Shown here piece by piece: positions 47,394 to 56,588 of a DNA stretch of 64,000 nucleotides. A model generated the notes under the pieces. It saw nothing but the letters and a program-made list of their open reading frames with translations, was not told the DNA's origin and searched no databases. Made by a program: the position numbers and the translations under genes. The stretch's first letter is position 1; each line of letters starts with the position of its first letter. Origin of the DNA: Aldersonia kunmingensis (lineage in GTDB: Bacteria > Actinomycetota > Actinomycetes > Mycobacteriales > Mycobacteriaceae); assembly GCF_001646865.1 (NCBI RefSeq), contig NZ_LRRB01000081.1, positions 21,008 to 85,007 of the forward strand. Reading direction: 5' to 3'.

Positions 47394-48299
47394 GCCAAAC
47401 CTCGCAGGGTGTGTGCCGGCCTGCGGGCACCGATGATCGCAGCGACCATATCGACGACTCGGCGAGTCTGAGCCACTTCGTGCACACGGAAAACTTCGCG
47501 CGCCGCCCGCGGCTGCTATCGCCGTTGCCGCCAAGGTGCCCTCCAACCGCTCGTCGAGTGCTACACCCAGAGTCTCCCCGATAAAGTCTTTGTTGCTCAG
47601 CGCCATAAGCACTGGCCACCCGGTGTTTACAAGAACGTCCACTCGACGCAACAACTCGAGCCCGTGGAAGGTGTTTTTCCCGAAATCATGGGTCGGATCG
47701 ATGAGGATCGCGTCCTTGGGCACCCCGAGTTCGCACGCCCGCTCGGCCGCGCCGACCACCTCGTCGAGCACCGAAGCGACGACATCCGGGTACCGCACCC
47801 GATGCGGGCGGGTGCGCGGGACGGCACCGCCGGTGTGGCTGCAGACGATTCCCACGCCGAGTTCGGCCGCCACCGCGACCAGCTCGGGATCAGCCCCCGC
47901 CCACGTGTCGTTGATCAGGTCGGCGCCCTCGGCAACCGCCTGCCGCGCGACGTCGCTGCGCCACGTGTCGACGCTGATGAGCAGCTCGGGATACCGCCGG
48001 CGGATCTCGGCGACGAACGGGACGACCCGCCGCGACTCCTCGGTGGCGTCCACGACATCGCCAGGACCGGCCTTCACACCGCCGATGTCGACCAGGTCGG
48101 CGCCCTCGTCGACCGCGCGTTCCACCGCGGCCATCGCGGCCGTATCGGTGAAGGTCGCGCCCCGGTCGTAGAACGAGTCCGGAGTGCGGTTGACGATGGC
48201 CATGACCAGCGCGCGGTCGGTGGCGACCGGCTTTCCGCACAGCGTCGCCGAAGGCATCGGCGGTGGCGCAGTCGGCGAGGTCACCCCTCCATGAAACAC
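47390..48299 (-). pseudogene. folP2: Dihydropteroate synthase homologue FolP2 with single-base frameshift
   Basis: The first 265 or so codons encode a dihydropteroate-synthase-type barrel (MAIVNRTPDSFYDRG, DLVDIGGVKAGPG, ISVDTWR, LINDTWAG, LIDPTHDFGKNTFHG). Near 47497-47510 one extra base shifts the frame: the normal C-terminus (AREVFRVHEVAQTRR to LRGLA and stop, ending 47390) is intact in another frame, and reading on leads into gpgS. It is either a sequencing error or a recent mutation. Mycobacterial FolP2 is known not to be the main folate enzyme. GTG 48299 has GGAG five bases upstream. Confidence 0.82.
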
Positions 48300-48331
48300 G
48301 ACCGCTCCGGATCGCTCGCCGTGCGCATTGG

Positions 48332-50098
48332 CTACTTGCCGGGTTTGCGGCCCGCGGCGACCTCGTCGGGGTATTCCTCGTAGAACTCGACGTAGCCCTC
48401 GCCGCGCCCGGCGAGCACGTACAGCTCGCTGTCCTCGTTGTTCTCGAAGCCCTGTTTGCGCAGCGTCACCTTCATGCTCTTGAACGTGGAGGTCTGTTCC
48501 AGTTCTTCGACCACCCGGACAAATAGCGGTACGGCGTAGGACGGCAGATCCTTGTACAGCTGATTCGCTGTGGCCCCGCCGTCGAAGGACTGCCCGTCAC
48601 GCAGCGTCACCGCGGCCATGCCTGCCTTGCCGTCCGCACCGGGCACCTCGACGCCGTACACAACGGCATCTCCGACGGTGTCGAGTTTGCGCACTGCCTC
48701 CTCGACCTCGGTGGTTGCCACGTTCTCGCCCTTCCAGCGGAACGTGTCGCCGAGCCGGTCGATGAACGCGACATGGAACCAGCCCTGTTGGCGCACCAGA
48801 TCGCCGGTGTCGAACCAGCAGTCGCCGTCCTTGAACGCATCCCGGACCAGTTTCGACTCGGATTGCTTGGAATCGGTGTAGCCGTCGTAGGGCGCGAGTG
48901 CGGTCACCTTGCCCAGCAACAGCCCGACCTCCCCGCTCTCTACCCGGCGCAGTCGCCCATCCTTCCCGCGCCGCGGAGAGCCCTGCTCCTCGTCGTACTC
49001 CACCACCGCATGCGGCAGCGGGCACAGGCCCGCGGTGTGATCCATGTTCAGCACATTGACGAACGCGATGTTCGCCTCACTGGCGCCGTAGAACTCCACC
49101 ACCCGGTCAATCCCGAAGCGCTGCTTGAACTCATCCCAGATATCGGGCCGCAGGCCGTTGCCTGCCATCAGCCGGATCCCGTTGTCCGCGTCGTCGGGCC
49201 GCTCAGGTTGCTTGAGCAGGTAGCGGCACAGTTCGCCGATATAGACGAAACCGGTGGCGCCGTTTCGCTTCGCGTCCTCCCAGAAGTTGGTGGCCGAGAA
49301 CTTGCGGCCGAGAGCCAGGGTCGCGTTCCCGGCGAGGACGGACGACAGCGCCACCGTCAGCGCATTGTTGTGATAGAGCGGGAGGCAGCAGTACAGGACG
49401 TCACGGCCGTGCAGCCGGATCGCCATGTTGCCCAGCCCGGATGATGCCTTCAGCCACCGTCCGTGTGTCATGACACTGGCCTTGGGCATGCCGGTCGTGC
49501 CGGACGTGAAGATCAGGAAGGCGCGCTCGCGCGCGGTGATCTTCGCGCACACCTCGGGATCGCCGATCGTCCCGGACAGCTCATCCGCGGCTGTCGAAAG
49601 CTCTTCGAACGAAACAGCATTGGCGGGACGCTCGGGCAGCGAGTCGAGTGCCTCCTCGGATTCCTCACCGCACACCACCAGTGCGGCCTCGAGCACCCCG
49701 ATGCTGTGCTCGAGCACATCGCCACGCTGGTTGTGGTTGAGCAGGCCTGCGGTGCCGCCGATCTTGACGATCGCGAGCACGATCAGCAGCGTGTCCGGCC
49801 GGTTGTGCATCAGCACACCGACCACGTCACCGCGCTCGACGCCACGATCGGAAAGGACGCGGGCGAGCCGGTTCACGCGCTCATTGGCGGCCCGGTAGGT
49901 AATCGACTCCCCCTCGAACCGAATGAAGTCGCGATCCGGGTGCCGGTGCGCGGCGTGCTGGAACCGCTGGCCGAGCGAGTCCGCGCCGATAAGGCCCTGA
50001 ACCAGCCCGATTCCCCCCGCGGCCAGCGTCGGCAGATCCGCGATGAGGCCCGGCAGCCGTTGCGCGATGTCCAGCAAACCGACGGTTCGCGAACTCAT
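48332..50098 (-). CDS. fadD6: Long-chain acyl-CoA synthetase FadD6-like
   Basis: A 588-residue ANL-family enzyme forming acyl-CoA from fatty acid, ATP and CoA. The AMP-binding P-loop is FLIFTSGTTGMPKASVMTH; later core motifs are YGASEANIAF and WFDTGDLVRQ with GDTFRWKGENVATTEVEE near the C-terminus. It has the very-long-chain (FATP-like) layout of M. tuberculosis FadD6, a known transporter-coupled activator. ATG 50098 has AGGAGGGA upstream and overlaps the LOG stop; a longer start is unsupported. Confidence 0.9.
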   Translation of the reverse strand: MSSRTVGLLDIAQRLPGLIADLPTLAAGGIGLVQGLIGADSLGQRFQHAAHRHPDRDFIRFEGESITYRAANERVNRLARVLSDRGVERGDVVGVLMHNRPDTLLIVLAIVKIGGTAGLLNHNQRGDVLEHSIGVLEAALVVCGEESEEALDSLPERPANAVSFEELSTAADELSGTIGDPEVCAKITARERAFLIFTSGTTGMPKASVMTHGRWLKASSGLGNMAIRLHGRDVLYCCLPLYHNNALTVALSSVLAGNATLALGRKFSATNFWEDAKRNGATGFVYIGELCRYLLKQPERPDDADNGIRLMAGNGLRPDIWDEFKQRFGIDRVVEFYGASEANIAFVNVLNMDHTAGLCPLPHAVVEYDEEQGSPRRGKDGRLRRVESGEVGLLLGKVTALAPYDGYTDSKQSESKLVRDAFKDGDCWFDTGDLVRQQGWFHVAFIDRLGDTFRWKGENVATTEVEEAVRKLDTVGDAVVYGVEVPGADGKAGMAAVTLRDGQSFDGGATANQLYKDLPSYAVPLFVRVVEELEQTSTFKSMKVTLRKQGFENNEDSELYVLAGRGEGYVEFYEEYPDEVAAGRKPGK

Positions 50099-50658
50099 CC
50101 TCGATTCCCTCCTGCAGCGGCCGCGGCACACGCGTCGAGCGCGGCCTCGACCTCGGTCGTCCGGATCAGCCGGTCCAGTGCGCCGGAACCGACGAACCCA
50201 CGGGTGCGCAGCCCGTCGAGCCAATCCAGTAGTCCGTCGTAATGTCCGATCGGGTCGAGCAGGACCACGGGCTTCGCATGCATACCGAGATACCCCGCCG
50301 TCCAGGTTTCGAACAGTTCCTCGAGCGTGCCGATGCCGCCGGGCAGCGCAATGAACGCGTCCGCCCGGTCCTCCATGATCTGTTTGCGCTGCCGCATTGT
50401 GTCGGTGACGACGAGTTCATCGGCCTCGGTGTCGGCGACCTCGCGGTGCACGAGTTGCTTCGGTATCACTCCGATGGTGTGTGCGCCCGCGACGCGCGCC
50501 GACTCGGCCAGCACGCCCATCATGGACACGTTGCCGCCGCCGGATACCAACCGCCACCCGCGCCGGCCGATCGCCGTGCCGAGTTCGGCAGCCAGTTCCA
50601 GGCACGATGGATCGTCGGTTCCCGAAGCGCAGTAGACACAGATCGACAGCGAAGTCAC
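50095..50658 (-). CDS. LOG-family cytokinin-nucleotide phosphoribohydrolase
   Basis: A 187-residue lysine-decarboxylase-like protein of the LOG family, with the signature PGGIGTLEELFE (about 105-116) and SGGGNVSMMG binding the substrate phosphate. Members release free cytokinin-type bases from nucleoside monophosphates; Rv1205 in M. tuberculosis does this. It starts at GTG 50658 and is coupled to fadD6. Confidence 0.9.
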   Translation of the reverse strand: MTSLSICVYCASGTDDPSCLELAAELGTAIGRRGWRLVSGGGNVSMMGVLAESARVAGAHTIGVIPKQLVHREVADTEADELVVTDTMRQRKQIMEDRADAFIALPGGIGTLEELFETWTAGYLGMHAKPVVLLDPIGHYDGLLDWLDGLRTRGFVGSGALDRLIRTTEVEAALDACAAAAAGGNRG

Positions 50659-50706
50659 GGCGGTCAGGGTAGTAGTGCTGCGGCAATGCTGTGCCGATAC
50701 GCCACC

Positions 50707-51984
50707 TCACGCCACGGCCGGCGGCACAGTATCGGTATAGAAGCGCATACGTTCCCGCAGACCGTCGGGGTCGATGCCGAATTGATCGGCCCCGTAGCGG
50801 TGTTTGCCTTTGCCGTCGCGCGGTTGGGCACTGTGGTGCTGTGCGATCATCCCGGCGGTGTCGGCGCTGTCGAGTCCCGCTGCTTCGTAGATTCGCCGCA
50901 GGGCGGCTTCGGGGTCGGAGACCAGATCCGCGTACTGGATGTCGAGCCACGTAACCGACTGTGCCTCAGGTGATTTCCGCACCGCGACGGAACGCCGCAG
51001 CCATAGTTCGGTTTGGTCGGTCTGGAACCGACCCACATCCACACCGTCGACGTGATCGCTGTAGGTGGATCGGTAGGTCGCGAACAGGCTCGCGCCCGAC
51101 GCGACTGTTTCGACGATGTCGCGGTGCAAGTGCACCACGACGGCTCCCGGGTATGTCGCGATCAGATGGTCGAGCTCGGCAGTGTGCGCAGGTGCCTTGA
51201 GCACCCAGCGCCGACCGTCCTGGGCGTCGAGGATCTGCAGCAGGCGGCGATGCCGCAGGTACTCCTCGGTAAAAGATTCCCCGCCCAGCCAGTTCGCGTA
51301 GCTGTCCAGGCGGGTCGTCGCGGTGAACCCCCAGTTGTGCAGCGTGGTGCCCATCCCAAGCACGCACTCTTCGGGCAGCTCAGGCCCGGAATCGTGCACG
51401 GCGGCCATCGTGGGGTTGAGTACATGCAAGATGTGATGACCGGCGGCACTCGCCTCCAGCCGCTGGGCTCGCTCCCCCGGTTCCAGATCACCGGCCAGCT
51501 TCCACGGCGCACCGAGTTCGGCAGGCAACGGCGCCCGCAGTCGCGGATCGCGCGCGAGGAGCCGGAACAGGAAGGTGGTCCCGGTCCGCCACCCACCGGT
51601 GATCACGATCGGCGGATCCAGCGGCCGTTCCCTCACCTCGGGGTGCTCATCCAGGTACTCGGCGATGCTGGCCCGGGCGATCAGCCTGCCGGTCGCGGTG
51701 CTCTGCGCCATGCGCGCTCCGAGGGCATTGAGCCGGCCATCCTCGGCCGCTGAGCCGAGGTATTGGGAGAGGCCCGGCCGCCACCCCTCGGGATCGCCGA
51801 ACACTTCGCCGCCACCGCTGCCGGAGGCGCGCTCCGCCACGCCTCGTGAAGCGCGATCGACCACGAAGTCGACGGCGTCGACGCCGAGGCGGTACTTGTC
51901 GGGGTTGGCGACCCGGTCGTTCTCCGCGGCCTCGTAAGCCGCGCGCGCCGCCGGTGTCCGCGGCGGTGCCTCCCACAGTGTCAT
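50707..51984 (-). CDS. PAPS-dependent sulfotransferase
   Basis: A 425-residue sulfotransferase of the Stf3-like actinobacterial group. The 5'-phosphosulfate-binding loop is GGWRTGTTFLFRLLA (about 128-142), and the 3'-phosphate region is VVVHLHRDIVETVASGASLF (about 283-302). A long N-terminal extension (1-120) is typical of this group, which often acts on lipids. The stop-side neighbour is LOG; the start overlaps the DUF1214 gene stop, so those two are coupled. Acceptor is unknown. Confidence 0.85.
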   Translation of the reverse strand: MTLWEAPPRTPAARAAYEAAENDRVANPDKYRLGVDAVDFVVDRASRGVAERASGSGGGEVFGDPEGWRPGLSQYLGSAAEDGRLNALGARMAQSTATGRLIARASIAEYLDEHPEVRERPLDPPIVITGGWRTGTTFLFRLLARDPRLRAPLPAELGAPWKLAGDLEPGERAQRLEASAAGHHILHVLNPTMAAVHDSGPELPEECVLGMGTTLHNWGFTATTRLDSYANWLGGESFTEEYLRHRRLLQILDAQDGRRWVLKAPAHTAELDHLIATYPGAVVVHLHRDIVETVASGASLFATYRSTYSDHVDGVDVGRFQTDQTELWLRRSVAVRKSPEAQSVTWLDIQYADLVSDPEAALRRIYEAAGLDSADTAGMIAQHHSAQPRDGKGKHRYGADQFGIDPDGLRERMRFYTDTVPPAVA

Positions 51985-53096
51985 GACTGCTCCGGGAGAT
52001 CCGCGATAGCCACCCGTCGCACCACGGGGAGTTCGGGCGGACGTTCGGGCTGCAGGAACCGCATCACGATGATGCCGAACGGGCGCTGTTCGGTGTCGAT
52101 CCAGTCGGCGTCGGCCACCCCCGGGTCGGTGCCGGCGACGACGAATCGATAGTGGCTACCAACAACGCTTGCCGTCGCACCCGTGTACGAGACATTGCGA
52201 TAGCGGTGATCGAGCGAGTTGAGAAACCTGCTGTACGCCAGGATGTTCCAGAATCGGCAGTCCACCAACTCGCCCTCGATCAGTAAGGCCTCGTCCGGAG
52301 CAAGTTCCCAACCGCCGCGCAGATAGTGAATTCCGGGCTCGGTGAACACCGCACCGCCGCTCATCTCCTCCCAGTGCCGAAACTGGTTGGGCTGCGCCTG
52401 ATCCGCAGCCTTGGCGGCATTCCAGATATGGGGCAGATAGTTCGTCGCGGTCGCGAGTTTCGACAGCTGCTTGGTGAACCGCGCCGGATCGATCGGCGGG
52501 GGCACCTCTGGACGCACAACGGGATCGATGGCGCACCAACCGATGTGATCGGTGCGCGCATCGTTGTGGAAGTGCCGTACCCACACCACCGTCGCTCTGT
52601 CGGGGAGTGCGAGCCAGTCACCATCGGCGGGAGCATCGCCGCCGAGCACTAGTTGGTAGCCGCCGGATTCGTCGAAGGTGAGCGTGTCACTGTCTATCCG
52701 GGCAGTGGCCTGAGCGTCCGTGCCGCCAGCGCTGGCATAGACGGTGATCGAGACATAGGCGGCGTCGCCCCGGTTGCCGCGAATTCGGTAGTGCCCGTCG
52801 GCGCGGATATCCGCGACCCAGTATTGGAAGTCCGGATTGTCCATTAGGAACTTCTGGCGCCACTGATTGAACGCGACGAGTTCGGGTCGGTCTCGGTCGA
52901 CTTCGAGCCGGCCCAGTTGGTTCGTGACAGACCTCAGCAGCGCCCGGAATCCGTCTGCCTGTTCGGTTTTGGAGAGATCCGCAGTATCAGCGGCGACCTG
53001 TTCCCCGGCGGACCGCAATGCCTCGACGAACCCGTTCCATGCGTTGACTTCGGCGCGCGGCTGCGGTTCGGGTCCACCCGCGAAATCATCTGCCAT
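51981..53096 (-). CDS. DUF1214-domain protein
   Basis: A 371-residue soluble protein. The C-terminal third (GELVDCRFWNILAYSRFLNSLDHRYRN and the following strands) is DUF1214-like, and the central part holds beta-rich segments (FQYWVADIRADGHYRIRGNRGDAAYVSITVY). ATG 53096 has GGGAGGCA upstream. Function is unknown; coupling to a sulfotransferase suggests a shared substrate (inference). Confidence 0.75.
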   Translation of the reverse strand: MADDFAGGPEPQPRAEVNAWNGFVEALRSAGEQVAADTADLSKTEQADGFRALLRSVTNQLGRLEVDRDRPELVAFNQWRQKFLMDNPDFQYWVADIRADGHYRIRGNRGDAAYVSITVYASAGGTDAQATARIDSDTLTFDESGGYQLVLGGDAPADGDWLALPDRATVVWVRHFHNDARTDHIGWCAIDPVVRPEVPPPIDPARFTKQLSKLATATNYLPHIWNAAKAADQAQPNQFRHWEEMSGGAVFTEPGIHYLRGGWELAPDEALLIEGELVDCRFWNILAYSRFLNSLDHRYRNVSYTGATASVVGSHYRFVVAGTDPGVADADWIDTEQRPFGIIVMRFLQPERPPELPVVRRVAIADLPEQS

Positions 53097-53205
53097 GAAC
53101 TGCCTCCCAGTGCCGGTCGTCGACGTCACTAGTGCATCTTGATTGTGCGGCGTGCCCGCCGCGGCGAGATCGGCAAAGCCGCCGCGACGGGCCACCAACG
53201 TCGTT

Positions 53206-53949
53206 CTACTTGCTGAATCGCCGGCCGATCTTCTGCACGACCGCCGGGATCTTCGACGCCCCCATCAGGGTGCGGAACGCGAAGCTGTCGTCGCGCGGCA
53301 AGATTCCGGCGCGCTGCACGCCATCGAGGAAGTCGTAGAGCGTCTCACCCTCGATCATGAGACCGTCCTTGTTGAAGTGGTAGCGGTCCACGGCCGGCGC
53401 CTGGATGAAGCGTCCGGTGCCGTGGATGGTCGGCGCGCTGTCGTCGTACGGGTACAGGCGAAGGGGGCCGCTCCAGTGCCCGCTGCCCATGTACCGGATC
53501 ACCGTGCGGACCGTGCCGTCGGGCTGGACGTCGATGTAGGCCTGCTCGGGCAGCGGGTCGTAGCGCCAGTCGGGGATGGCATCGAAGAAGGCGAAGTTGT
53601 ACTTCACGAACTCGTCGATGCCGACGATGGTCCGGCCGAACGTGGTGACGTCGGTGTAGCGGACGTCCTGTGCGTACAGCTCGTCGTTGATGCTCATGTC
53701 ACGGACGAGAAAGCTCCACCAGTACTTCTTGGCCCAGGTCATGATCCACGACAGGTCTTGGTCATGGCACTCGCTGAGATAGTCCAGCTTGAGGGCGAAC
53801 CACTCGAACCACTCCTTCGTGGTCTGCTGCAGCTCGCTTTCCGGGATCGCGCGGATCTCGACCGAGCGGTTGGAATTCAGGAATTCCGGCACCGGGCGCG
53901 ACAGGCGCGGCTGGGCCAGTGAGCGCTGGAACTCTTCCTCGTCGAACAT
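53206..53949 (-). CDS. SnoaL-like/NTF2-fold protein
   Basis: A 247-residue protein with an NTF2-like core (LYAQDVRYTDVTTFGRTIVGIDEFVKYNFAFFDAIPDWRYD, about 92-132) after an acidic helical N-terminus. SnoaL-like domains bind polyketides or steroids, or act as isomerases or cyclases, but the catalytic residues are not clear here. ATG 53949 has GAGGAG upstream and was preferred over ATG 53961. It is divergent from a TetR gene. Confidence 0.7.
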   Translation of the reverse strand: MFDEEEFQRSLAQPRLSRPVPEFLNSNRSVEIRAIPESELQQTTKEWFEWFALKLDYLSECHDQDLSWIMTWAKKYWWSFLVRDMSINDELYAQDVRYTDVTTFGRTIVGIDEFVKYNFAFFDAIPDWRYDPLPEQAYIDVQPDGTVRTVIRYMGSGHWSGPLRLYPYDDSAPTIHGTGRFIQAPAVDRYHFNKDGLMIEGETLYDFLDGVQRAGILPRDDSFAFRTLMGASKIPAVVQKIGRRFSK

Positions 53950-54011
53950 GCGACTCCTCATGCGTGGGATCGGGCTCCGCAGTGAACGCCCAAATTGGAA
54001 TCGTATGATTC

Positions 54012-54036
54012 ATGTTGAATCAAGTGATGTCAACAT
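54012..54036. promoter_or_regulatory. Inverted repeat between SnoaL-like and TetR genes
   Basis: ATGTTGA (54012-54018) and TCAACAT (54030-54036) form perfect 7-base arms around an 11-base spacer in the divergent promoter region, consistent with a TetR operator. Confidence 0.45.
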
Positions 54037-54072
54037 TGCCGCATGGAGCCGGTGCGATGCGAGGATGAACGG

Positions 54073-54699
54073 ATGAGTGGACCGAAACTGTGGCGCGGGC
54101 AGACCCTGCAGGATCGGTCCAGCGAACGGCGTGAGCAGATACTCGACGTCGGCGAGCACCTGCTCGGAACGGGCGGCGCGACCGCCGTGACGATGCGCGC
54201 GGTGACCCGCGAGGCCAACCTGAGCCCCCGCTACTTTTACGAGAGCTTCGCGACGCGGGAAGAGCTGATCATCGCGATTTACGACCGGCTCGAAGCACAA
54301 CTACTGGAACGACTGCTCGGCATCTCGCTCGACGGCGGCCTTCGCGTGACATTGCGGGAGGTGTTCGAGCGATTCGGCGATTTCTTCGACGAGGATCCGC
54401 GACGCGCGCGAATCCTGCTACGCGAACCACTCGCCGACGACACGCTGCACAACCACAGTGTCAGCCGCACACCGACTTTCATCCGCGCGGTGATTCCACT
54501 GCTCGGCGCCGAAGCCGGCGAACTCGCGCCGCCCAATGACGAGGACCTCGCGATTGCCGCTGCGGCACTGTCAGGGGCGTTGGTGTCGATCTATCTGGAG
54601 TACGCGGACGGGCGGCTGGTGCCCGACCGGGACCGGATTGCCCAGGCCGCTGTGGAAGTGGTCTTCGCACTCTCGAGCGCAATCCGCACCGGGAATTGA
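54073..54699 (+). CDS. TetR-family regulator
   Basis: A 208-residue TetR protein; helix-turn-helix in VTMRAVTREANLSPRYFYESFATREELIIAIYD (about 37-69). ATG 54073 has GAGGA seven bases upstream; ATG 54043 is possible. It is divergent from the SnoaL-like, DUF1214 and sulfotransferase genes and probably controls them. Confidence 0.85.
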   Translation: MSGPKLWRGQTLQDRSSERREQILDVGEHLLGTGGATAVTMRAVTREANLSPRYFYESFATREELIIAIYDRLEAQLLERLLGISLDGGLRVTLREVFERFGDFFDEDPRRARILLREPLADDTLHNHSVSRTPTFIRAVIPLLGAEAGELAPPNDEDLAIAAAALSGALVSIYLEYADGRLVPDRDRIAQAAVEVVFALSSAIRTGN

Positions 54700-54800
54700 T
54701 GCAGCCACGGGGACGCTGAACAACCACTCTTCGCCCGTTTCAACGGAATCCCGCCAATTCGAACGCCGAGCGGTTACCCAGCGCCAACCATCCACAATCT

Positions 54801-54815
54801 AAAAAACGTCTAACC
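54801..54815. repeat. 15-base element flanking a TetR gene (left copy)
   Basis: AAAAAACGTCTAACC matches the inverted copy at 55609-55623 at 14 of 15 positions. The two copies bracket one TetR gene. The intergenic region here (54700-54829, between convergent TetR genes) shows nothing else. Confidence 0.5.
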
Positions 54816-54829
54816 AACCGTCCGAGGGT

Positions 54830-55504
54830 CTACGACGCGACGACGTCTCGCCGGCCAACCCGCTTCGGCGTAGGCGTGATAGCCAAACCGCCCATGGCCC
54901 GCATCAGGTGCGGATACACGATCGCCGGGCCGACCCACCTGTTGAGGTATCGGCGCAGTTCCTGCGGTGAGCGCGCTTCGTTGCCCTCGTCGATGAGGAA
55001 CGAATGCATCACTCGGATCCCGAACTCCGCCAACTCATCGAGGTCATCCTCGCCGAAACCGTGGTCCTCCCAGTCGACGTCGTAGCGGTGCAACATGGCA
55101 CGGCCAAAAGTCCTCGCGGTGTCGGACGTAATCGACGTGACCATCCCACCCTGCTTCGTGCGCTTGCCGAGTAGGTACATGACCTGGGCATCCTTGGACA
55201 AAGCCTCAATGGCGAAGGCCATCCCCTCGACCATCGCTGCTACGGGGTCCGTGACGCCCCGGCCGTGCGCCGCGAGCTGGTCGAGGAAACCATTCGCCGA
55301 CCGCATGGCCGTCGCGAGCAACAGCGCATCGGTTCCGGGAAAGTACCGATAAACGGTCTGACGGGTCACGCCGAGCACCCTCGCCACGTCGGCGATTCGC
55401 ATAGCCGACCCACGCTCGGCGATGATCTCGTCCGCGGTATCGAGAATCCGATCGATCGCTTCCTCGTCGGACTTCGGCGCGTTTCCACCCCACCCGCTAC
55501 GCAT
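54830..55504 (-). CDS. TetR-family regulator
   Basis: A 224-residue TetR protein; helix-turn-helix in MRIADVARVLGVTRQTVYRYFPGTDALLLATAM (about 36-68). ATG 55504 starts just before the domain; a far longer open frame to 55831 crosses the divergent gene and is rejected. It is divergent from the PF10118 hydrolase gene and likely represses it. Confidence 0.87.
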   Translation of the reverse strand: MRSGWGGNAPKSDEEAIDRILDTADEIIAERGSAMRIADVARVLGVTRQTVYRYFPGTDALLLATAMRSANGFLDQLAAHGRGVTDPVAAMVEGMAFAIEALSKDAQVMYLLGKRTKQGGMVTSITSDTARTFGRAMLHRYDVDWEDHGFGEDDLDELAEFGIRVMHSFLIDEGNEARSPQELRRYLNRWVGPAIVYPHLMRAMGGLAITPTPKRVGRRDVVAS

Positions 55505-55608
55505 CGAGTGTTCGCCCGCTGGCGTCGGCGTCACCCCTGTGCATGTGTGGATGATAGCCGCGATCAAGGCCCAGGGTTGACTCCCGCCGAACCGTCGCCA
55601 ACAATTCT

Positions 55609-55623
55609 GGTTAGACGTTCTTT
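55609..55623. repeat. 15-base element flanking a TetR gene (right copy)
   Basis: GGTTAGACGTTCTTT is the near-exact reverse complement of the element at 54801-54815. It lies in the promoter region of the PF10118 hydrolase gene and may be an operator half or a relic of a flanking repeat. Confidence 0.5.
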
Positions 55624-55658
55624 CAAAAGTGTATGACTGCCGGCCGAAGGACTGGACG

Positions 55659-56588
55659 ATGAGCGATCTACAGGTCCGGCGCGTGCGCTTCGATTTCTCC
55701 GGCGCCGACGTGCCGTTCAACTGGAATCCCGAGCGGCCGGCATTTGCGGTGCAGTGCAATCTTGTTTCGTTCTTCGCGCCGGGATTCGAGAAGTTCATCG
55801 TCGACGCGACGCGTGAGGCCATACCGCTCATGCCGAATCCCGCTGACGCCGAGGAAGCCGACCTGTACCTACGTCAGGAAGCCCAGCATTCGGCGGCGCA
55901 TCGCAGTCATATCCGCGCTCTGGTCCGGCGGTGGCCAGGGCTTCAGGAGACTGTCGATGAAGTCATCGCCTCGTACGACCAGCTCACCGCGACCAAATCC
56001 CTGGAGTGGCGGCTCGCATACCCGGCCATCGTGGAGGCGACGTTCACGCCGTACTTCAAGGTGTTCCTCGATCACGAGGACAAGCTGTTCCGGCCGGGAG
56101 ATGAGCGCGTTTCGTCACTCTTCATCTGGCACTTCGTCGAGGAGATGGAACACCGCAGCTCTGCATTGGTCGTCTACAACGCCGTCCACAACGACTACCG
56201 ATATCGGGCGAAGACCATTCCGAGCGTGGTCAAGCACCTCAACGAGATCATGCGCATCGTCATCCGCGGCTTCAAGGCGCACGTGCCCGCCGAGGATGGT
56301 GGCGACATCGCCGCGCTCCTGCCGGAAGGCGTGTCGTTCAAGACGATCCGTGAGTCGCGCCAAGTGGCCAAGCGACTACAAGAGCCTGGACAAGCCACGT
56401 ACGACGGTGTGCCGAAGCGCGAATTGGTTGCCATGATCGTCGGACTCGTGCGCTCGCAAGGCCCGAGATTCGATCCAGCGGACGAAAGACTTCCAGTCCT
56501 TGCCGAGCGCTGGTTTGAGCGCTACGACGAAGATCCCAACAGCGCGGCCCGCTGGTACTCGGTCGGACGATCGGGCAGCACGCGATGA
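55659..56588 (+). CDS. Predicted metal-dependent hydrolase (PF10118 type)
   Basis: A 309-residue protein rich in His and Glu: EADLYLRQEAQHSAAHRSH (about 77-95) and FIWHFVEEMEHRSSALVVYN look like a di-metal helical-bundle site as in the PF10118 family. ATG 55659 follows GAAGGA by seven bases. It overlaps the next gene by four bases. Reaction unknown. Confidence 0.82.
   Translation: MSDLQVRRVRFDFSGADVPFNWNPERPAFAVQCNLVSFFAPGFEKFIVDATREAIPLMPNPADAEEADLYLRQEAQHSAAHRSHIRALVRRWPGLQETVDEVIASYDQLTATKSLEWRLAYPAIVEATFTPYFKVFLDHEDKLFRPGDERVSSLFIWHFVEEMEHRSSALVVYNAVHNDYRYRAKTIPSVVKHLNEIMRIVIRGFKAHVPAEDGGDIAALLPEGVSFKTIRESRQVAKRLQEPGQATYDGVPKRELVAMIVGLVRSQGPRFDPADERLPVLAERWFERYDEDPNSAARWYSVGRSGSTR

Noticed and set aside
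46455..48299. A 614-residue FolP2-GpgS fusion protein
   Set aside because: The normal FolP2 C-terminus and stop are present in another frame and overlap the gpgS ATG, so a one-base frameshift explains it better.
54830..55831. A 333-residue TetR protein with a long N-terminal extension
   Set aside because: The extension crosses the divergent gene and its composition is unlike protein; the TetR domain starts at ATG 55504.
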